From: Aristolochia californica
Taxonomy: Eukaryota > Streptophyta > Magnoliopsida > Piperales > Aristolochiaceae
DNA length: 64,000 bases
Assembly: GCA_029961685.1 (NCBI GenBank)
Contig: JARWKL010000005.1
Coordinates: 18,318,164-18,382,163, forward strand
Direction of reading: 5' to 3'
Below the pieces are notes generated by a model. That model had not been told where the DNA came from. It worked only from the letters and a program-made list of their open reading frames with translations, and did no database searches. The position numbers and the translations under genes are program-made. Of this stretch, positions 39,857-53,100 are shown piece by piece (the first letter of the stretch is position 1; each line of letters opens with the position of its first letter).

Positions 39857-42800
39857 TCACACACCAGAAATGAACACAAAAGTTTTTTTTATCCAAGTTT
39901 GGGAAATTCCACTTGTTCAACCCTAATAGTTCGGAATTTTATAAGAAAGAGATTTTTCTACACATGTTTTAAAAATGGATATGCATGCTTGAAACATGTC
40001 AAAGATGGAACTAACCAAAGGATCCAAACCCTATAAGGAGAATAACATTAAATTCTCAAGTGAACGTGCGGTGGGATATTTGCCAGACTCAAACAAGCCA
40101 TTGTTTTGCCCATTTACAAAAAGCTGACCTAACGATCATAGATTATTGTAAAGTGAATTATCATGAGTAACATATTATATTTTTTTAAGGAATGACTTAC
40201 GGATTTGGTGTCAACACTCAGTTAAAAATCACCCGCCTCCCCTTTTCCCGACGATTGCTGAAACTAATATATAAAAACTAAAATGACTTAGAATCCCTAA
40301 AAAATTACAGACACTTTTTTGAATAATCTCTCTCTACATTTCTGCATTGTGCATTTCTATTTTAGATGTATAATTTTTTCATATATCAAAACTTGTCTTT
40401 TCACTTTCCCTTCATCCCGTAAACAAAAAAAGAGATAAAAGGCAAATAGATCACAACAAAATGAAATTTCTAGAGTTTAAGTATCGAAAGAATTTAAAGA
40501 AATAAAAAATGTAAAGAAATAAAATTTATTCAGAAGCCACAAATGAACTCAAAAGTTTTGTTATCCAAGTTTGGGAAATTCCACTAGTTCAACCTAGTAG
40601 CTCGGAATTTTATAAGAAAGAGATTTTTCTACACATATTTTAAAACTAGGATATGCATGCTTGAAACATGTTAAAGATGCAAATGATCTATGGATCCAAA
40701 CCTTTTATAGAGAATAAAATTAAATTCTCGAGTGAACTTGCAGTGGGATATTTACCTGAGTCAAAAGAGCCATTATTTTGCCCATTTACAAAAAGCTGAC
40801 CTAACGATCATAGATTATTTTAAAGTGATTTATCCTGTGTAAGGGCTATATTTTTGTAACGAATGACATATGGATTGGAGTCAACACTCTGATAAAAATT
40901 CCCCACCTCCCCTTTTTCCCGACAGTTACAGAACCTGATTTATAAAAAATGAAATGAATTTACAATCCCTAAAACTAACAGACACTTTTTGGAACTATCT
41001 CTCTCTACAATTGTGCATTGTGCATTTCCATTTTAGATATATACTTTTTTCTAAAATCAAAACTTGAGTTTTCACTATCCCTTCATTTCGTAAACAAAAA
41101 AAAATAGAAAAAAGGCAAAAGATCACAACAAAATGAAATTTTTAGAGTTTATGTATTGAAAGAATTAAAAACAATAACAAATGTAAGCAAAAAAATTATA
41201 TTCACACCCCCACAAATGAACACAAAAGTTTTGTTATCGAGATTTGGGAAATTCCACAAGTTCAACCCTAATAGCTCGAAATTTTATAAGAAAGTGATTT
41301 ATCTACACATGTTTTAAAAAATAGATATGCATGCTTGAAACATGTAAAAGATGAAAATGACCTATGGATCCCAACCTTTTAAAGTGAATAACATTAAATT
41401 CTCAAGTGAACGTGCGGTGGGATATTTACCCGAGTCAAACATGCCATTATTTTGCCCATTTACAAAAAGATGACCTAACGATCATTGATGATTGTAAAGT
41501 GACTTATCATGCATAACGGGCTATATTTTTTTAAGGAATGACTTATGGATTGGGAGTCAACACTCAGTTAAAAATCCCATGCCTCCCCATTTTCCTGACG
41601 ATTGCAGAACCTAATATATAAAAACAAAAAAAATTTACAATCCCTAAATATTACAGACACTTTTTGGAATTATCTCTCTCTACATTTGTGCATTGTAGAT
41701 TTCCATTTTATATGTATACTTTATTCTTAAATCAAAACATGACTTTTCACTTTCCCTTCTTCTCGCAAACAAAAAAAGAGATAAAAGGCAAATAGATCTC
41801 AAAAAAATTAAAATTTTAGACTTTATGTATTGAAAGAATTTAAAAAAATAACAAATGTAATTAAAGAAAATTTACTCACACACCACAAATGAACACAAAA
41901 ATGTTTTTATCCAAGTTAGGGAAATTCCGCTTGTTCAACCCTAATAGCTCAGATTTTTATAAGAAAGAGATATTTCTACACATGTTTTAAAAAATGGATA
42001 TGCATGCTTGAAACATGTCAAAGATTCAAATGACCTATCCATCCAAACCATATAATGAGAATAACATTAGATTCTCAAGTGAACGTGCGGTGGGATATTT
42101 ACCCGAGTCAAACAAGCCATTGTTATGCCCATTTACAAAAAGCTGGCCTAACTATCACAGATGATTGTAAAGTGATTTATCAAGCGTAACGGGCTATATT
42201 TTTGTAAGGAATGACTTATGGATTGGGAGTCAACACTCTGTTAAAAATTCCACTCCTCCCCTTTTCCCGACGAATGCTGAAACTGATATATAAAAACTAA
42301 AAAGAGTTTACAATCCCTAAAAAATTACACACACTTTTTTGAATTATCTCTCTGTACATTTTTGCATTGTGAATTTATATTTTAGACGTAAACTTTTTTC
42401 TTAAATCAAAACTTGAGTTTTCACTTTCCCTTCATCTCGTTTACAAAAAAAGAGATAAACGGCGAATAGATACTAACAAAATGAAATTTTTAGAGTTTAT
42501 GTATCGAAAGAATTTAAAGTTGTAACAGATGTACGAAAATAAAATTTATTCAGACAACACAAATGAATACAAAAATTTGTTGACCAAGTTGTGGAAATTC
42601 CACTAGTTCAACCTTGTAGCTCGGAATTTTAGAAGAATGAGATTTTTCTAGACATGTTTTAAAAATTGGATAAACATGCTTGAAACATGTCAAAGATGCA
42701 ATTGACCTATGTATCCAAACCTTTTAAAAAGAATAATATTAAATTCTCGAGTGAACTTGCGGTGGTACATTTACCCGAGTCAAACAAGCCATTATTTTGC

Positions 42801-43891
42801 TCATTTTCAAAAAGTTGACCTAACGATCATAGATGATTGTCAAATGATTTGTCCTGCGTAACGGGCTATATTTTTGTAAAGAATGACTTATGGATTGGGA
42901 GTCAACACTGTTAAAAATTCCCTGCCTCCCCTTTTTCCCGACGATTGCAGAACCTGATATATAAAAACTAAAAAGAGTTTACAATCCCTAAAAATAACAG
43001 ACACTTTTTGGAATTATCTCACTCTACATATGTGCATTGTGCATTTCCATTTTAGATGTATATTTTTTTCTTAAATCAAAACTTGAGTTTTCACTTTCCC
43101 TTCATCTCGTAAACAAAAAAAGAGTTAAACGGCATATAGATCACAACAAAATGAAAATTTTAGAGTTTATATATCGAAAGAATTAAAAGCAATAACAAAT
43201 GTAAGAAAAGAAAATTTATTCACCCCCCACAAATGAACACAAAAGTTTTGTTATCGAAGTTATGGAAATTCCACTAGTTCAACCCCAATAGCTCGAAATT
43301 TTATAAGAAAGAGATTTTTCTACCCATGTTTTAAAACATGGATATGCATGCTTTAAACATGTAAAAGATTGAAATGACCTATGGATCCCATCCATTTAAA
43401 GTGAATAACATTAAATTCTCAAGTGAACATGCGGTGGGATATTTACCCAACTCAAACAAGCCATTATTTTGCCCATTTACAAAAAGCTGACCTAATGATC
43501 ATTGATAATTGTAAAGTGACTTATCATGAATAACATGCTAGATTTTTGTAAGAAATGACTTATGGATTGGGAGTGAACACTCAGTTAAAAATCCCTTGCC
43601 TCCCCCTTTTTTCGACGATTGCAGAACCTGATATATATAAACTAAAAAGAGTTTACAATCCCTAAAAATTACAGACACTTTTTGGGAATTATCTCTCTAT
43701 ACATTTGTGCATTGTGCATTTCCATTTTAGATGTATACTTTTTCCTTTAGTCAAAACATGAGTTTTCACTTTCCCTTCATCTTGTAAACAAAAAAATAGA
43801 TAAAAGAGAAAAAGATCTCAACAAAGTGAATTTTAGAGTATATGTATGGAAAGAATTTAAAGAATAACCATTTTAAGTAAAGAAAATTTAT
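39857..43891. repeat. Two copies of a three-unit higher-order repeat, about 2.02 kb, units 61-66
   Basis: Units start at 39857, 40530, 41202 and again at 41876, 42550, 43220. Pair distances are 2,019, 2,020 and 2,018 bp. Type 1 shares CCGCTTGTTCAACCC / CCACTTGTTCAACCC, CATGTCAAAGAT and GCTGAAACT. Type 2 shares TTCAGA before the start motif, a shortened AACCT(A)GTAGCTCGG, and AAATTCTCGAGTGAACTTGC. Type 3 shares the CCCCCACAAATGAACAC start and TTATCGA in place of TTATCCA. Type 1-like fronts recur at 43892 and 46492, so the block probably extended further. Confidence 0.85.
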
Positions 43892-44108
43892 TCAAAAACC
43901 ACAAATGGACACAAAAGTTTTTTTATCCAAGTTTGGCAAATTCTGCTTGTTCAACCCTAACAGGTCAGAGTTTATAAGAAAGAGATTTTTCTACACAAGT
44001 TTAAAAAAATGGATATGTATGCTTGAAACATGTTAAAGATGCAAATGACCTATGGATCCAAACCTTTTAAAGAGAATAACATTAAATTCTCAATTGAACG
44101 TGCGGTGG

Positions 44109-44152
44109 GATATTTACCCGAGTCAAACAATATAGTTACCCGAGTCAAACAA
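44109..44152. repeat. 22-bp tandem duplication in unit 67
   Basis: TTACCCGAGTCAAACAA occurs at 44114 and again at 44136, with TATAG at the join. It accounts for the 691-bp length of this unit. Confidence 0.93.
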
Positions 44153-44639
44153 GCCATTATTCTTCCTATTTACAAAAAGTTGACCTAATGATCATAGATG
44201 ATTGTAAGGTGACTTGCCATGCGTAACAGGCTATATTTTTGTGAGGAATGACTTATGGATTGGGAGTCAACACTCAGTTAAAAATCTCCCGCCTCTCCCT
44301 TTTCCCAACGATTGCAGAACCTGATATATAAAAAAAAAAAGTTTACAATCCCTAAATATTACAGAGACTTTTTGGAATTATCTCTCTCTACATTTGTGCC
44401 TTATGCATTTCCATTTTAGATGTATACTTTTTTCTTAAATCAAAACTTGATTTTTCACTTTCCCTTCATCTCGTAAACAAAAAAAGATATACAAGGCAAA
44501 TAGTCACAGATAAATGAAAATTTTAGGGTTTATGTATGGAAAGAATTTAAAGCAATAAAAAATGTAAGTAATGAAAATTTATTCACACACCACAAATAAA
44601 CACAAAAGTTTTGTTATCCAAGTTTGGGAAATTCCACTA

Positions 44640-44648
44640 GTTCAACCC
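44640..44648 (+). other. B-box-like motif GTTCAACCC, present in most monomers
   Basis: GTTCAACCC fits the RNA polymerase III internal B-box core GWTCRANNC, and most units carry it at the same place. A T-run such as GATTTTTC often follows within about 40 bases and could act as a terminator. No convincing A-box lies at the usual distance upstream. A 9-base degenerate match is expected by chance about once in every few kilobases, so conservation may only reflect common descent of the units. Function is not established. Confidence 0.15.
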
Positions 44649-44994
44649 TAATAGCTCATAATTTTATTAGAAAGAGATTATTCTACACTTGTTTTAAAAA
44701 ATGGATATGCATGCTTGAAACATGTTAAAGAAGCAAATGACCTATGGATCCAAACCTTTTAAAGAGAATAAAATTAAATTCTCAAGTGAACGTATGGGGG
44801 GATATTTAACCAAGTCCAACAAGCCATTATTTTGCCCATTTACAAAAAGTTGACCTAACGATCATGGATGATTGTAAAGTGACTTATCATGCGTAACAAG
44901 CTATATTTTTGTACGAAATGAGATATGGATTAGGAGTCAACACTCAGTTCCAAATCCCTCGCCTCCCCCTTTTCCCGACGATTGCTGAAACTGA

Positions 44995-45064
44995 TATATA
45001 AAAACTAAAAAGAGTTTACAATCCCTAAAAAAACTACAGACATTTTTTTGAATTATCTCTCTCT
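44995..45064 (+). other. TATA-like element followed by CT-rich tract, in most monomers
   Basis: TATATAAAAAC is followed about 50 bases later by TCTCTCTCT. The pair recurs in most units. The arrangement resembles a plant core promoter (TATA box plus pyrimidine patch), and it could drive satellite transcription. In sequence this A+T-rich, such motifs arise easily, so this is only a candidate. Confidence 0.15.
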
Positions 45065-46330
45065 ACATTTGTGCATTGTGCATTTCTATTTTAGATTTAT
45101 ACTTTTTTCTTAAATAAAAAATTGAGATTTCACTTTCACTTCATCTCGAAAAAAAAGAGATAAAAGGCAAATAGATCATAACAAAATCAAAATTTTAGAG
45201 TTTATGTATGGAAAGAATTTAATGGAATAACAAATTTAAGTAAAATAAATTTATTCACACACCTCAAATGAACACAAAAGTTTTGTTATCCAAGTTTGGG
45301 AAATTCCACTAGTTCAACCCAAAAAGATCGGAATTTTATAAGAATGAGATTTGTCTACACATGTTTTAAAAATGGATATGCAAGCTTGAAACATGTGAAA
45401 GATGCAAATGACCTATGGATCAAAACCTTTTAAAGAGAATAACAATAAATTCTCAAGTGAACGTGCGGTGGGATGTTTACCCAAGTCAAACAAGCCATTT
45501 TTTTGCCCATTTACAAAAAGTTGATCTAACAATCATAGATTATTGTAAAGTGACTTATCATGCGTAATGGGCGATATTTTTGTAAATAATGACTTATGGA
45601 TTGGTAGTCAACACTCAGTTAAAAATCCCATGCCTCCCCCTCTTCCCGACGATTGCAGAACCTGATATACACAAACTAAAAAGAGTTTACAATCCCTAAA
45701 AATTACAGAAACTTTTTGGAATTATCTCTCTCAACATTTGTGCATTGTGTATTTCTATTTTAGATGTATACTTTTTCTTAATTCAAAACATGAGTTTTCA
45801 CTTTCCCTTCATCTCCTAAACAAAAAAAGAGATCAAAGGCAAATAGATCACAAATAAATGAAAATTTTAGAGTTTATGTATGGAAATAATTTAAAGCAAT
45901 AAAAAATGTAAGTAAAGAAAATTTATTCACACACCACAAATGAATAAAAAAGTTTTGTTATCCAAGTTTGGAAAATTCCACTAGTTCAACCCTAATAGCT
46001 CAAAATTTTTTAAGAAAGTGATTTTTCTACACATGTTTTAAAAATAGATATGCATGCTTGAAACATGTTAAAGATGCAAATGACCTATGGATCCAAACCT
46101 TTTAAAGAGAATAACATTAAATTCTCAAGTGAATGTGCGGTGGGATATTTACCCGAGTTAAACACACCATTATTTTGCCCATTTACTAAAAGTTGACCTA
46201 ATGATCATAGATGATTGTAAATTGATTTATGACGCGTAACTAGCTATATTTTTTTAAGGAATGACTTATGGATAGGGAGTCAACCCTAAGTTAAAAATCC
46301 CCTGCCTCCCCATTCCCGACGATTGCAGAA

Positions 46331-46350
46331 CCTGATATATCAAAATTTGA
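46331..46350. repeat. Deletion junction in unit 70 (about 107 bp missing)
   Basis: CCTGATATAT joins directly to CAAAATTTGAG. The segment that normally holds the AAAACTAAAAAG run, the CT tract, the TTGTGCA repeats and CTTTTTTCTTAAAT is absent, and the unit is 565 bp. Confidence 0.92.
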
Positions 46351-47154
46351 GTTTTCACTTTCCCTTCTTCTCGTAAAAAAAAAGAGATAAAAGGCAAATA
46401 GGTCATAACAAAATGAAAATTTTAGAGTATATGTATGGAAAGAATTTAATGCAATAACCAATGTAAGTAAAGAAAATTTATTCAAACACCACAAATGAAC
46501 ACAAAAGTTTTTTTATCCAAGTTTGGGAAATTCTGCTTGGTCAACCCTAATTGTTCGGAATTTTATAAGAAAGATATTTGCTTCACATGTTTTAAAAAAT
46601 GGATATGCATGCTTGAAACATGTAAATGATGCAAATAACCCTTGGATCCAAACCCTATAACGAGAATAACATTAAACTCTCAAGTGAACGTGTGGTGGGA
46701 TGTTTACCCGAGTCAAACAAGGTACTATTCTGCCCATTTAAAAAAAATTGACCTACCGATCATATATGATTGTAACATGATTTATCATGCGTAATAGTCT
46801 ATATTTTTGTAAGGACTGACTTATGGATTGGGAGTCAACACTCAGTTAAAAATCCCCCGTCTCCCCCTTTTCCTGATGATTGCAAAACGTGATATATAAA
46901 AACTAAAAAGAGTTTACAATCCTTAAAAATTACAGACATTTTTTGGAATTATCTCTCTCTACATTTGTGCATTGTGCATTTCCATTTTAGATGTATACTT
47001 TTTCTTAAATCGAAGCTTAAGTTTTCACTTTCCCTTCATCTCCTAAACAAAAAAAGAGATACAAGGCAAATAGTTCACAGCAAAATGAAACTTTTAGAGG
47101 TTATGTATGGAAAGACTTTAAATCAATAACAAAATGTAAGTAAATAAAATTTAT

Positions 47155-50100
47155 TCACACACGACAATTGAACACAAAAGTTTTGTTATCAGAGTTTCGG
47201 AAATTCCACTAGTTCAACCCTAATAGCTCAGAATTTTTATAAGAAAGAGATTTTGCTACACATGTTTTAAAAAATGGATATGAATGCTTAAAACATGTTA
47301 AACAAGCAAATAACATATGGATCCAAACTATATATATCGAATAAAATTAAATTCTCCAGTGAACGTGCGGTGGGATATTTAATTGAGTGCAACATGCCAT
47401 TAATTTGCCCATTTACAAAAAGCTGACCTAACGATCATAGATGATTGTAAAGTGACTTATAGCACGTAAGAGGCAATATTTTTTTAAGGATTAACTTATG
47501 GATTGGGAGTCAACACTCAGTTAAAAATCCCTTGCCTCCCCCTTTTCCCGATGATTGCAGAACCTGATATATAAAAACTAAATAGTGTTTACAATCCCTA
47601 AAAATTACAAACACTTTTTCGAATTATCTCTCTCTACATTTGTGCATTGTGCATTTCCATTTTAGATGTATACTTTTTTCTTGAATCAAAACTTCAGTTT
47701 TCACTTTCCCTTCATCTCGTAAACAAAAACAGAGATAAAAGGCAAATAGATCACAACAAAATGAAAATTTTAGAATTTATGTATCGAAAGAATTTAAAGC
47801 AAAAAAAAATAGTAAAGAAAATTTATTCGCACACCACAAATGGAAATAAAAGTTTGGTTATCCAAGTGTGGGAAATTCCAATTGTTCAACCCTAATAGCT
47901 TTGAATTTTATAAGAAAGAGATTTTTCTACACATGTTTTAAAAAATGGATATGCATGCTTGAAATATGTTAAAGATGCAAATGACCTTTGGATCCAAACC
48001 TTTTAAAGAGAATAACATTAAATTCTCAAGTGAACGTGCGGTGGGATATTTACCCGAGTCAAACAAGCCATTATTTTTCCCATTTACAAAAAGTTGAACA
48101 AATGATCATAGATGATTGTAAAGTGATTTCTCATGTGTAGCGGGCTATATTTTTGTACGGAATGACTTATGGATTGGGTGTCAACACTCAGTTAAAAATT
48201 CCCCACCTCCTTTTCCCTATGGTTGCAGAACCTGATATAGAAAAACTAAAACGAGTTTACATTCCCTAAAACTTACAAAAGATTTTTGGAATTATCTCAA
48301 TCTATGTTTGTGCTTTGTGCATTTCCATTTCAGATGTATACTTTTTTCTTAAGTCAAAAATTGAGTTTGCACTTTCCCTTCATCTCGTAAACAAAAAAAG
48401 ACAAATAGATCACAACAAAATGAAAATTTTAGAGTTTCTGTAAGGAAAGAAATTAATGCAATAACAAATGTAAGTAAAGAAAATTTGTTCACACATCACA
48501 AATGAACACAAAAGTTTTGTTATCCAAGTTTGGGAAATTCCACTAGTTCAACCCTAATAGTTCGGAATTTTATAAGAAAGAGATTTTTCTACATATGTTT
48601 CAAAAAATGTATATGCATGCTTGAAACAAGTTAAAGATGCAAATGACTTATGGATCCAAACCTTTTAAAGAGAATAACATTAAATTCTCAAGTGAACGTG
48701 CGGTGGGATATATACCCGAGTCAAACAAGCCATTATTTTTGCCATTTACAAAAAGTTGACCAAACGATCATAGATGATTGTAAAGTGATTTATCATGCGT
48801 AACGGGCTATATTTTTGTACGGAATGACTTATGCATTGGGTGTCACCACTCAGTTAAAAATTCCCCACCTCCTCCTTTTCCCGACCATTGCAGAACCTGA
48901 TATAGAAAACTAAAACGAGTTTACATTCCCTAAAAATTACAAAAGATTTTTGGAATTATCTCAATCTATATTTGTGCTTTTTGCATTTCCATTTCAGATG
49001 TATACTTTTTTCTTAAGTCAAAAATTGAGTTTGCACTTTCCCTTCATCTCATAAACAAAAAGAAACAATTAGATCACAACAAAATGAAAATTTTAGAGTT
49101 TATGTATGTAAAGGAATTAATGCAATAAAAAATGTAAGTAAAGAAATTTTTTTCACACATCACAAATGAACACAAAAGTTTTGTTATCCAAGTTTGGGAA
49201 ATTTCACTAGTTCAACCCAAAAAGCTCGAAATTTTATAAGAAAGATTTTTCTATGCATGTTTTAAAAAAAAGGATATGCATGCTTGATACATGTTAAAGA
49301 TGAAAATGACCTATGGATCCAAACCTGTTAAAGAGAACAACATTAAATTCTCAAGTGAACGTGCGGTGGAATATTTACCCGGGTCAACAAGCCATTATTT
49401 TGCCCATTTACTAAAAGCTGACCTAATGATCATAGATGATTGTAAAGAGACTTATCATACATAACGGGCTATATTTTTTTAAATAATCACATATGGATTG
49501 GTAGTCAACACTCAATTAAAAATCCCCTGCGTCCCCCTTTTCCTGATGATTGCAAAACCTGATATATAAAAAGTAAAAAGAGTTTACAATCCCTAAAAAT
49601 TATAAACACTTTTTGGAATTATCTCTCTCCACATTTGTGCATTGTGCATTTCTATTTTTGATGTATACTTTTTTCTTAAATGAAAACAAGAGTTTTCACT
49701 TTCCCTTCATCTCGTAAACAAAAATAGAGATCAAAGGCAATTAGAACACAAATAAATGAAAATTTTAGAATTTATGTATGGAAAGAATTTAATGCAATAA
49801 CAAATGTAAGTAAAACAAATTTATACACACACCACAAATGAACACAAAAGTTTTGTTATCCAAGTTTAGGAAAATCTACTAGTTCAACCCTAATAGCTCA
49901 AAATTATATAAGAAAGAAATTTTTCTACACATGTTTTAAAAAAAAGATATGCATGCTTGAAAAATGTTAAAGATGCATATGACCTATGGACAAACCTTTT
50001 AAAGAAAATAACATTAAATTCTCAAGTGAACGTGTGGAGGGATATTTACCCGAGTTAAAAAAGCCATTATTTTCCCCATTTACAAAAAACTGACCTAACG

Positions 50101-53100
50101 ATAAAAGATGATTGTTAAATATTTATCATGCGTAACAGGCTATATTTTTGTAAGGAATGACTTATGGATTGGGAGTCAGGACTCAGTTAAAAATCCCCCG
50201 CCTCCCCCTTTTCCCGACGATTGTAGAGCCTGATATATAAAGAACTAAAAAGAGTTTACAGTCCCTAAAAATTATAGACACTTTTTGGAATTATTTCTCT
50301 CTACATTTGTGCATTATGCATTTCCATTTTAGATGTATACTTTTTTCTTAAATCGAAACTTGAGTTTTCACTTTTCCTTCATCTTGTAAACAAAAAAAGA
50401 GATACAAGGCAACTAGTTCACAACAAAATGAAAATTTTAGAGTATGTTTTGAAAAATTTTAAAGAAATAACAAAATGTAAGTAAAAAAAATTTATTCACA
50501 CACGACAATTGAACACAAAAGTTTTATTATTAGAGTTTGGGAAATTCCACTAATTCAACCCTACTAGCTCAGAATTTTTTCAGAAAGAGATTTTCTACAC
50601 ATGTTTTAAAAAATGGATATGCATGCTTGAAACATGTTACACAAGCAAATAACATATGGATCCAAACCAATAAAGAGAATAAAATTAAATTCTCCAGTGA
50701 ATGTGCGATGGGATATTTAACTGAGTCCAACATGCCATTATTTTTTGCCCATTTACAAAAATCTGACCTAATGATCATAGATAATTGTAAAGTGACCTAT
50801 CAAGTGTAAGAGACTTTTTTTTAAGGAATAACTTATGGATTGGGAGTCCACACTCAGTTAAAAATCCCCTGCCTCCCCCTTTTCCCGATGATTGCAGAAC
50901 CCGATATATAAAAAGTAAAAAGAGTTTACAATCCTTAAAAATTACAGACATTTTTTCAAATTATCTCTCTCTACATTTGTGCATTTTGCATTTCCATTTT
51001 AGATGTATACTTTTTTCTTAAATCAAAACTTGAGTTTTCACTTTCTCTTCATCTCCTAAACAAAAAAAGAGATACAAGGCAAATAGATCACAACAAAATG
51101 AAAATTCTAGAGTTTATGTATCGAAAGAATTTAAAGCAATAACAAATGTTAGTAAAGTAAATTTATTCTCACACCACAAGTGAAAATAAAAGTTTTTTTA
51201 TCCAAGTTTGGGAAATTCCACTAGTTCAACCCTAATAGTTCAGAATTTTATAAGAAAGATATTTTTCTACATATGTTTCAAAAAATGGATATGCATGCAT
51301 GAAACAAGTTAAAGATGCAAATGACTTATGGATCCAAACATTTTAAAGAGAATAACCTTAAATTCTCAAGTGAACGTGCGGTGGGATATATACCCGAGTC
51401 AAACAAGCCATTATTTTTCCCATTTACAAAAAGCTGACCAAACGATCATAGATGATTGTAAAGTGATTTATCATGCGTAACGGGTTATATTTTTCTAAGG
51501 AATGACTTATGCATTGGGTGTCAACTCTCAGTTAAAAATTCCCCACCTCCTCCTTTTCCCGACGATTGCAGAACCTGATATAGAAAAAGTAAAAAGAGTT
51601 TACATTCCCTAAAAATTACAAGGATTTTTGGAATTATCTCAATCTATATTTGTGCTTTGTACATTTCCATTTCAGATGCATACTTTTTTCTTAAGTCAAA
51701 AATTGAGTTTGCACTTTCCCATCATCTCGTAAACAAAAAAAGACAAATAGATCACAACAAAATGAAAATTTTAGAGTTTATGTATGGAAATAAATTAATG
51801 CAATAAAAAATGTAAGTAAAGAAAATTTTTTCACACATTAAAAATGAACACAAAAGTTTTGTTATCCAAGTTTGGGAAATTTCACTAGTTCAACCCAAAA
51901 AGCTCGAAATTTTATAAGAAAGAGATTTTTCTACGCATGTTTTAAAAAAAGGATATGCATGCTTGATACATGTTAAAGATGAAAAACACCAATGGATCCA
52001 AACCTGTAAAAGAGAACAACATTAAATTCTCAAGTAAACATGTTGTGGAATATTTACCCGAGTCAATAAGCCATTATTTTGCCCATTTACTAAAAGTTGA
52101 CCTAATGATCATAGATGATTGTAAAGAGACTAATCATACATAACGGGCTATATTTTTGTAAATAATCACATATGGATTGGTAGTCAACACTCAGTTAAAA
52201 ATCCCTTGCCTCCCCCTTTTCCCGTTCATTACAAAACCTGATATATAAAAACTAAAAAGAGTTTACAATCCCTAAAAATTACAGACACTTTTTGGAATTA
52301 TCTCTCTCTACATTTGCGCATTGTGCATTTCTATTTTTGATGTTTACTTTTTTCTTATATGAAAACAAGAGTTTTCACTTTCCCTTCATCTGGTAAACAA
52401 AAATAGAGATCAAAGGCAAGTAGATCACAAATAAATGAAAATTTTAGAGTTTATCTATGGAAAGAATTTAATGCAATAACAAATGTAAGTAAATAAAATT
52501 TATACACACACCACAAATGAACACAAAAGTTTTGTTATCCAAGTTTAGGAAAATCTACTAGTTCAACCCTAATAGCTCAAAATTATGTAAGAAAGAAATT
52601 TTTCTACACATGTTTTAAAAAAATGATATGCATGCTTGAAACATGTTAAAGATGCACAAGACCTATGGACCAAACCTTTTAAAGAAAATAACATTAAATT
52701 CTCAAGTGAATGTGTGGTGGGATATTTACCCGTGTTTAAAAAGCCATTATTTTGCGTATTTACAAAAAACTGACCTAACGATCATAGATGATTGTAAAGG
52801 TATTTATCATGCGTAACAGGCTATATTTTTGTAAGGAATGACTTATGGATTGGGAGTCAACACTCAGTTAAAAATCCCCCGCCTCCTCCTTTTCCCGATG
52901 ATTGCAGAACCTGATATATAAAAAACTAAAAAGAGTTTACAATCCCTAAAAATTACATACACTTTTTGGAATTATCTACATTTATGCATTGTGCATTTCC
53001 ATTTTAGATGTATACTTTTTTCTTAAATCGAAACTTGAGTTTCAACTTTTCCTTCATCTCGTAAACAAAAAAAAGAGATACAAGGCAAATAGTTCACAAC

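Larger units (their letters stand above)
44583..45254. repeat. Reference monomer (unit 68, 672 bp)
   Basis: This unit has the modal length and no large indel, so it serves as a guide to the monomer. In order it holds the start motif, the GTTCAACCC motif (44640-44648), a short imperfect dyad around TGCATGC (about 44690-44730), the GGATCCAAACC motif, a G+C-richer core with several CpG sites, the CCTCCCCCTTTTCCCGACG pyrimidine-rich stretch, TATATAAAAAC (44995-45005), a CT run (45056-45064), a doubled TTGTGCA-type heptamer, and an A-rich tail ending in AAATTTATTCACACACC. No open frame in it exceeds about 60 codons. I could not find clear shorter subrepeats inside the monomer. Confidence 0.9.
43892..47154. 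repeat. Satellite units 67-71
   Basis: Units start at 43892, 44583, 45255, 45927 and 46492. Units 67 and 71 carry the type 1 front (AAATTCTGCTTG) of the preceding block. Unit 67 has a 22-bp duplication and unit 70 a deletion; both are listed separately. Confidence 0.82.

Noticed and set aside
50537..50809. Overlapping frames on both strands (90 codons plus, 69 codons minus)
   Set aside because: Both lie within an ordinary type P monomer and arise because an A+T-rich repeat happens to lack stops there. Homologous units at 53172 and 55173 do not keep them.
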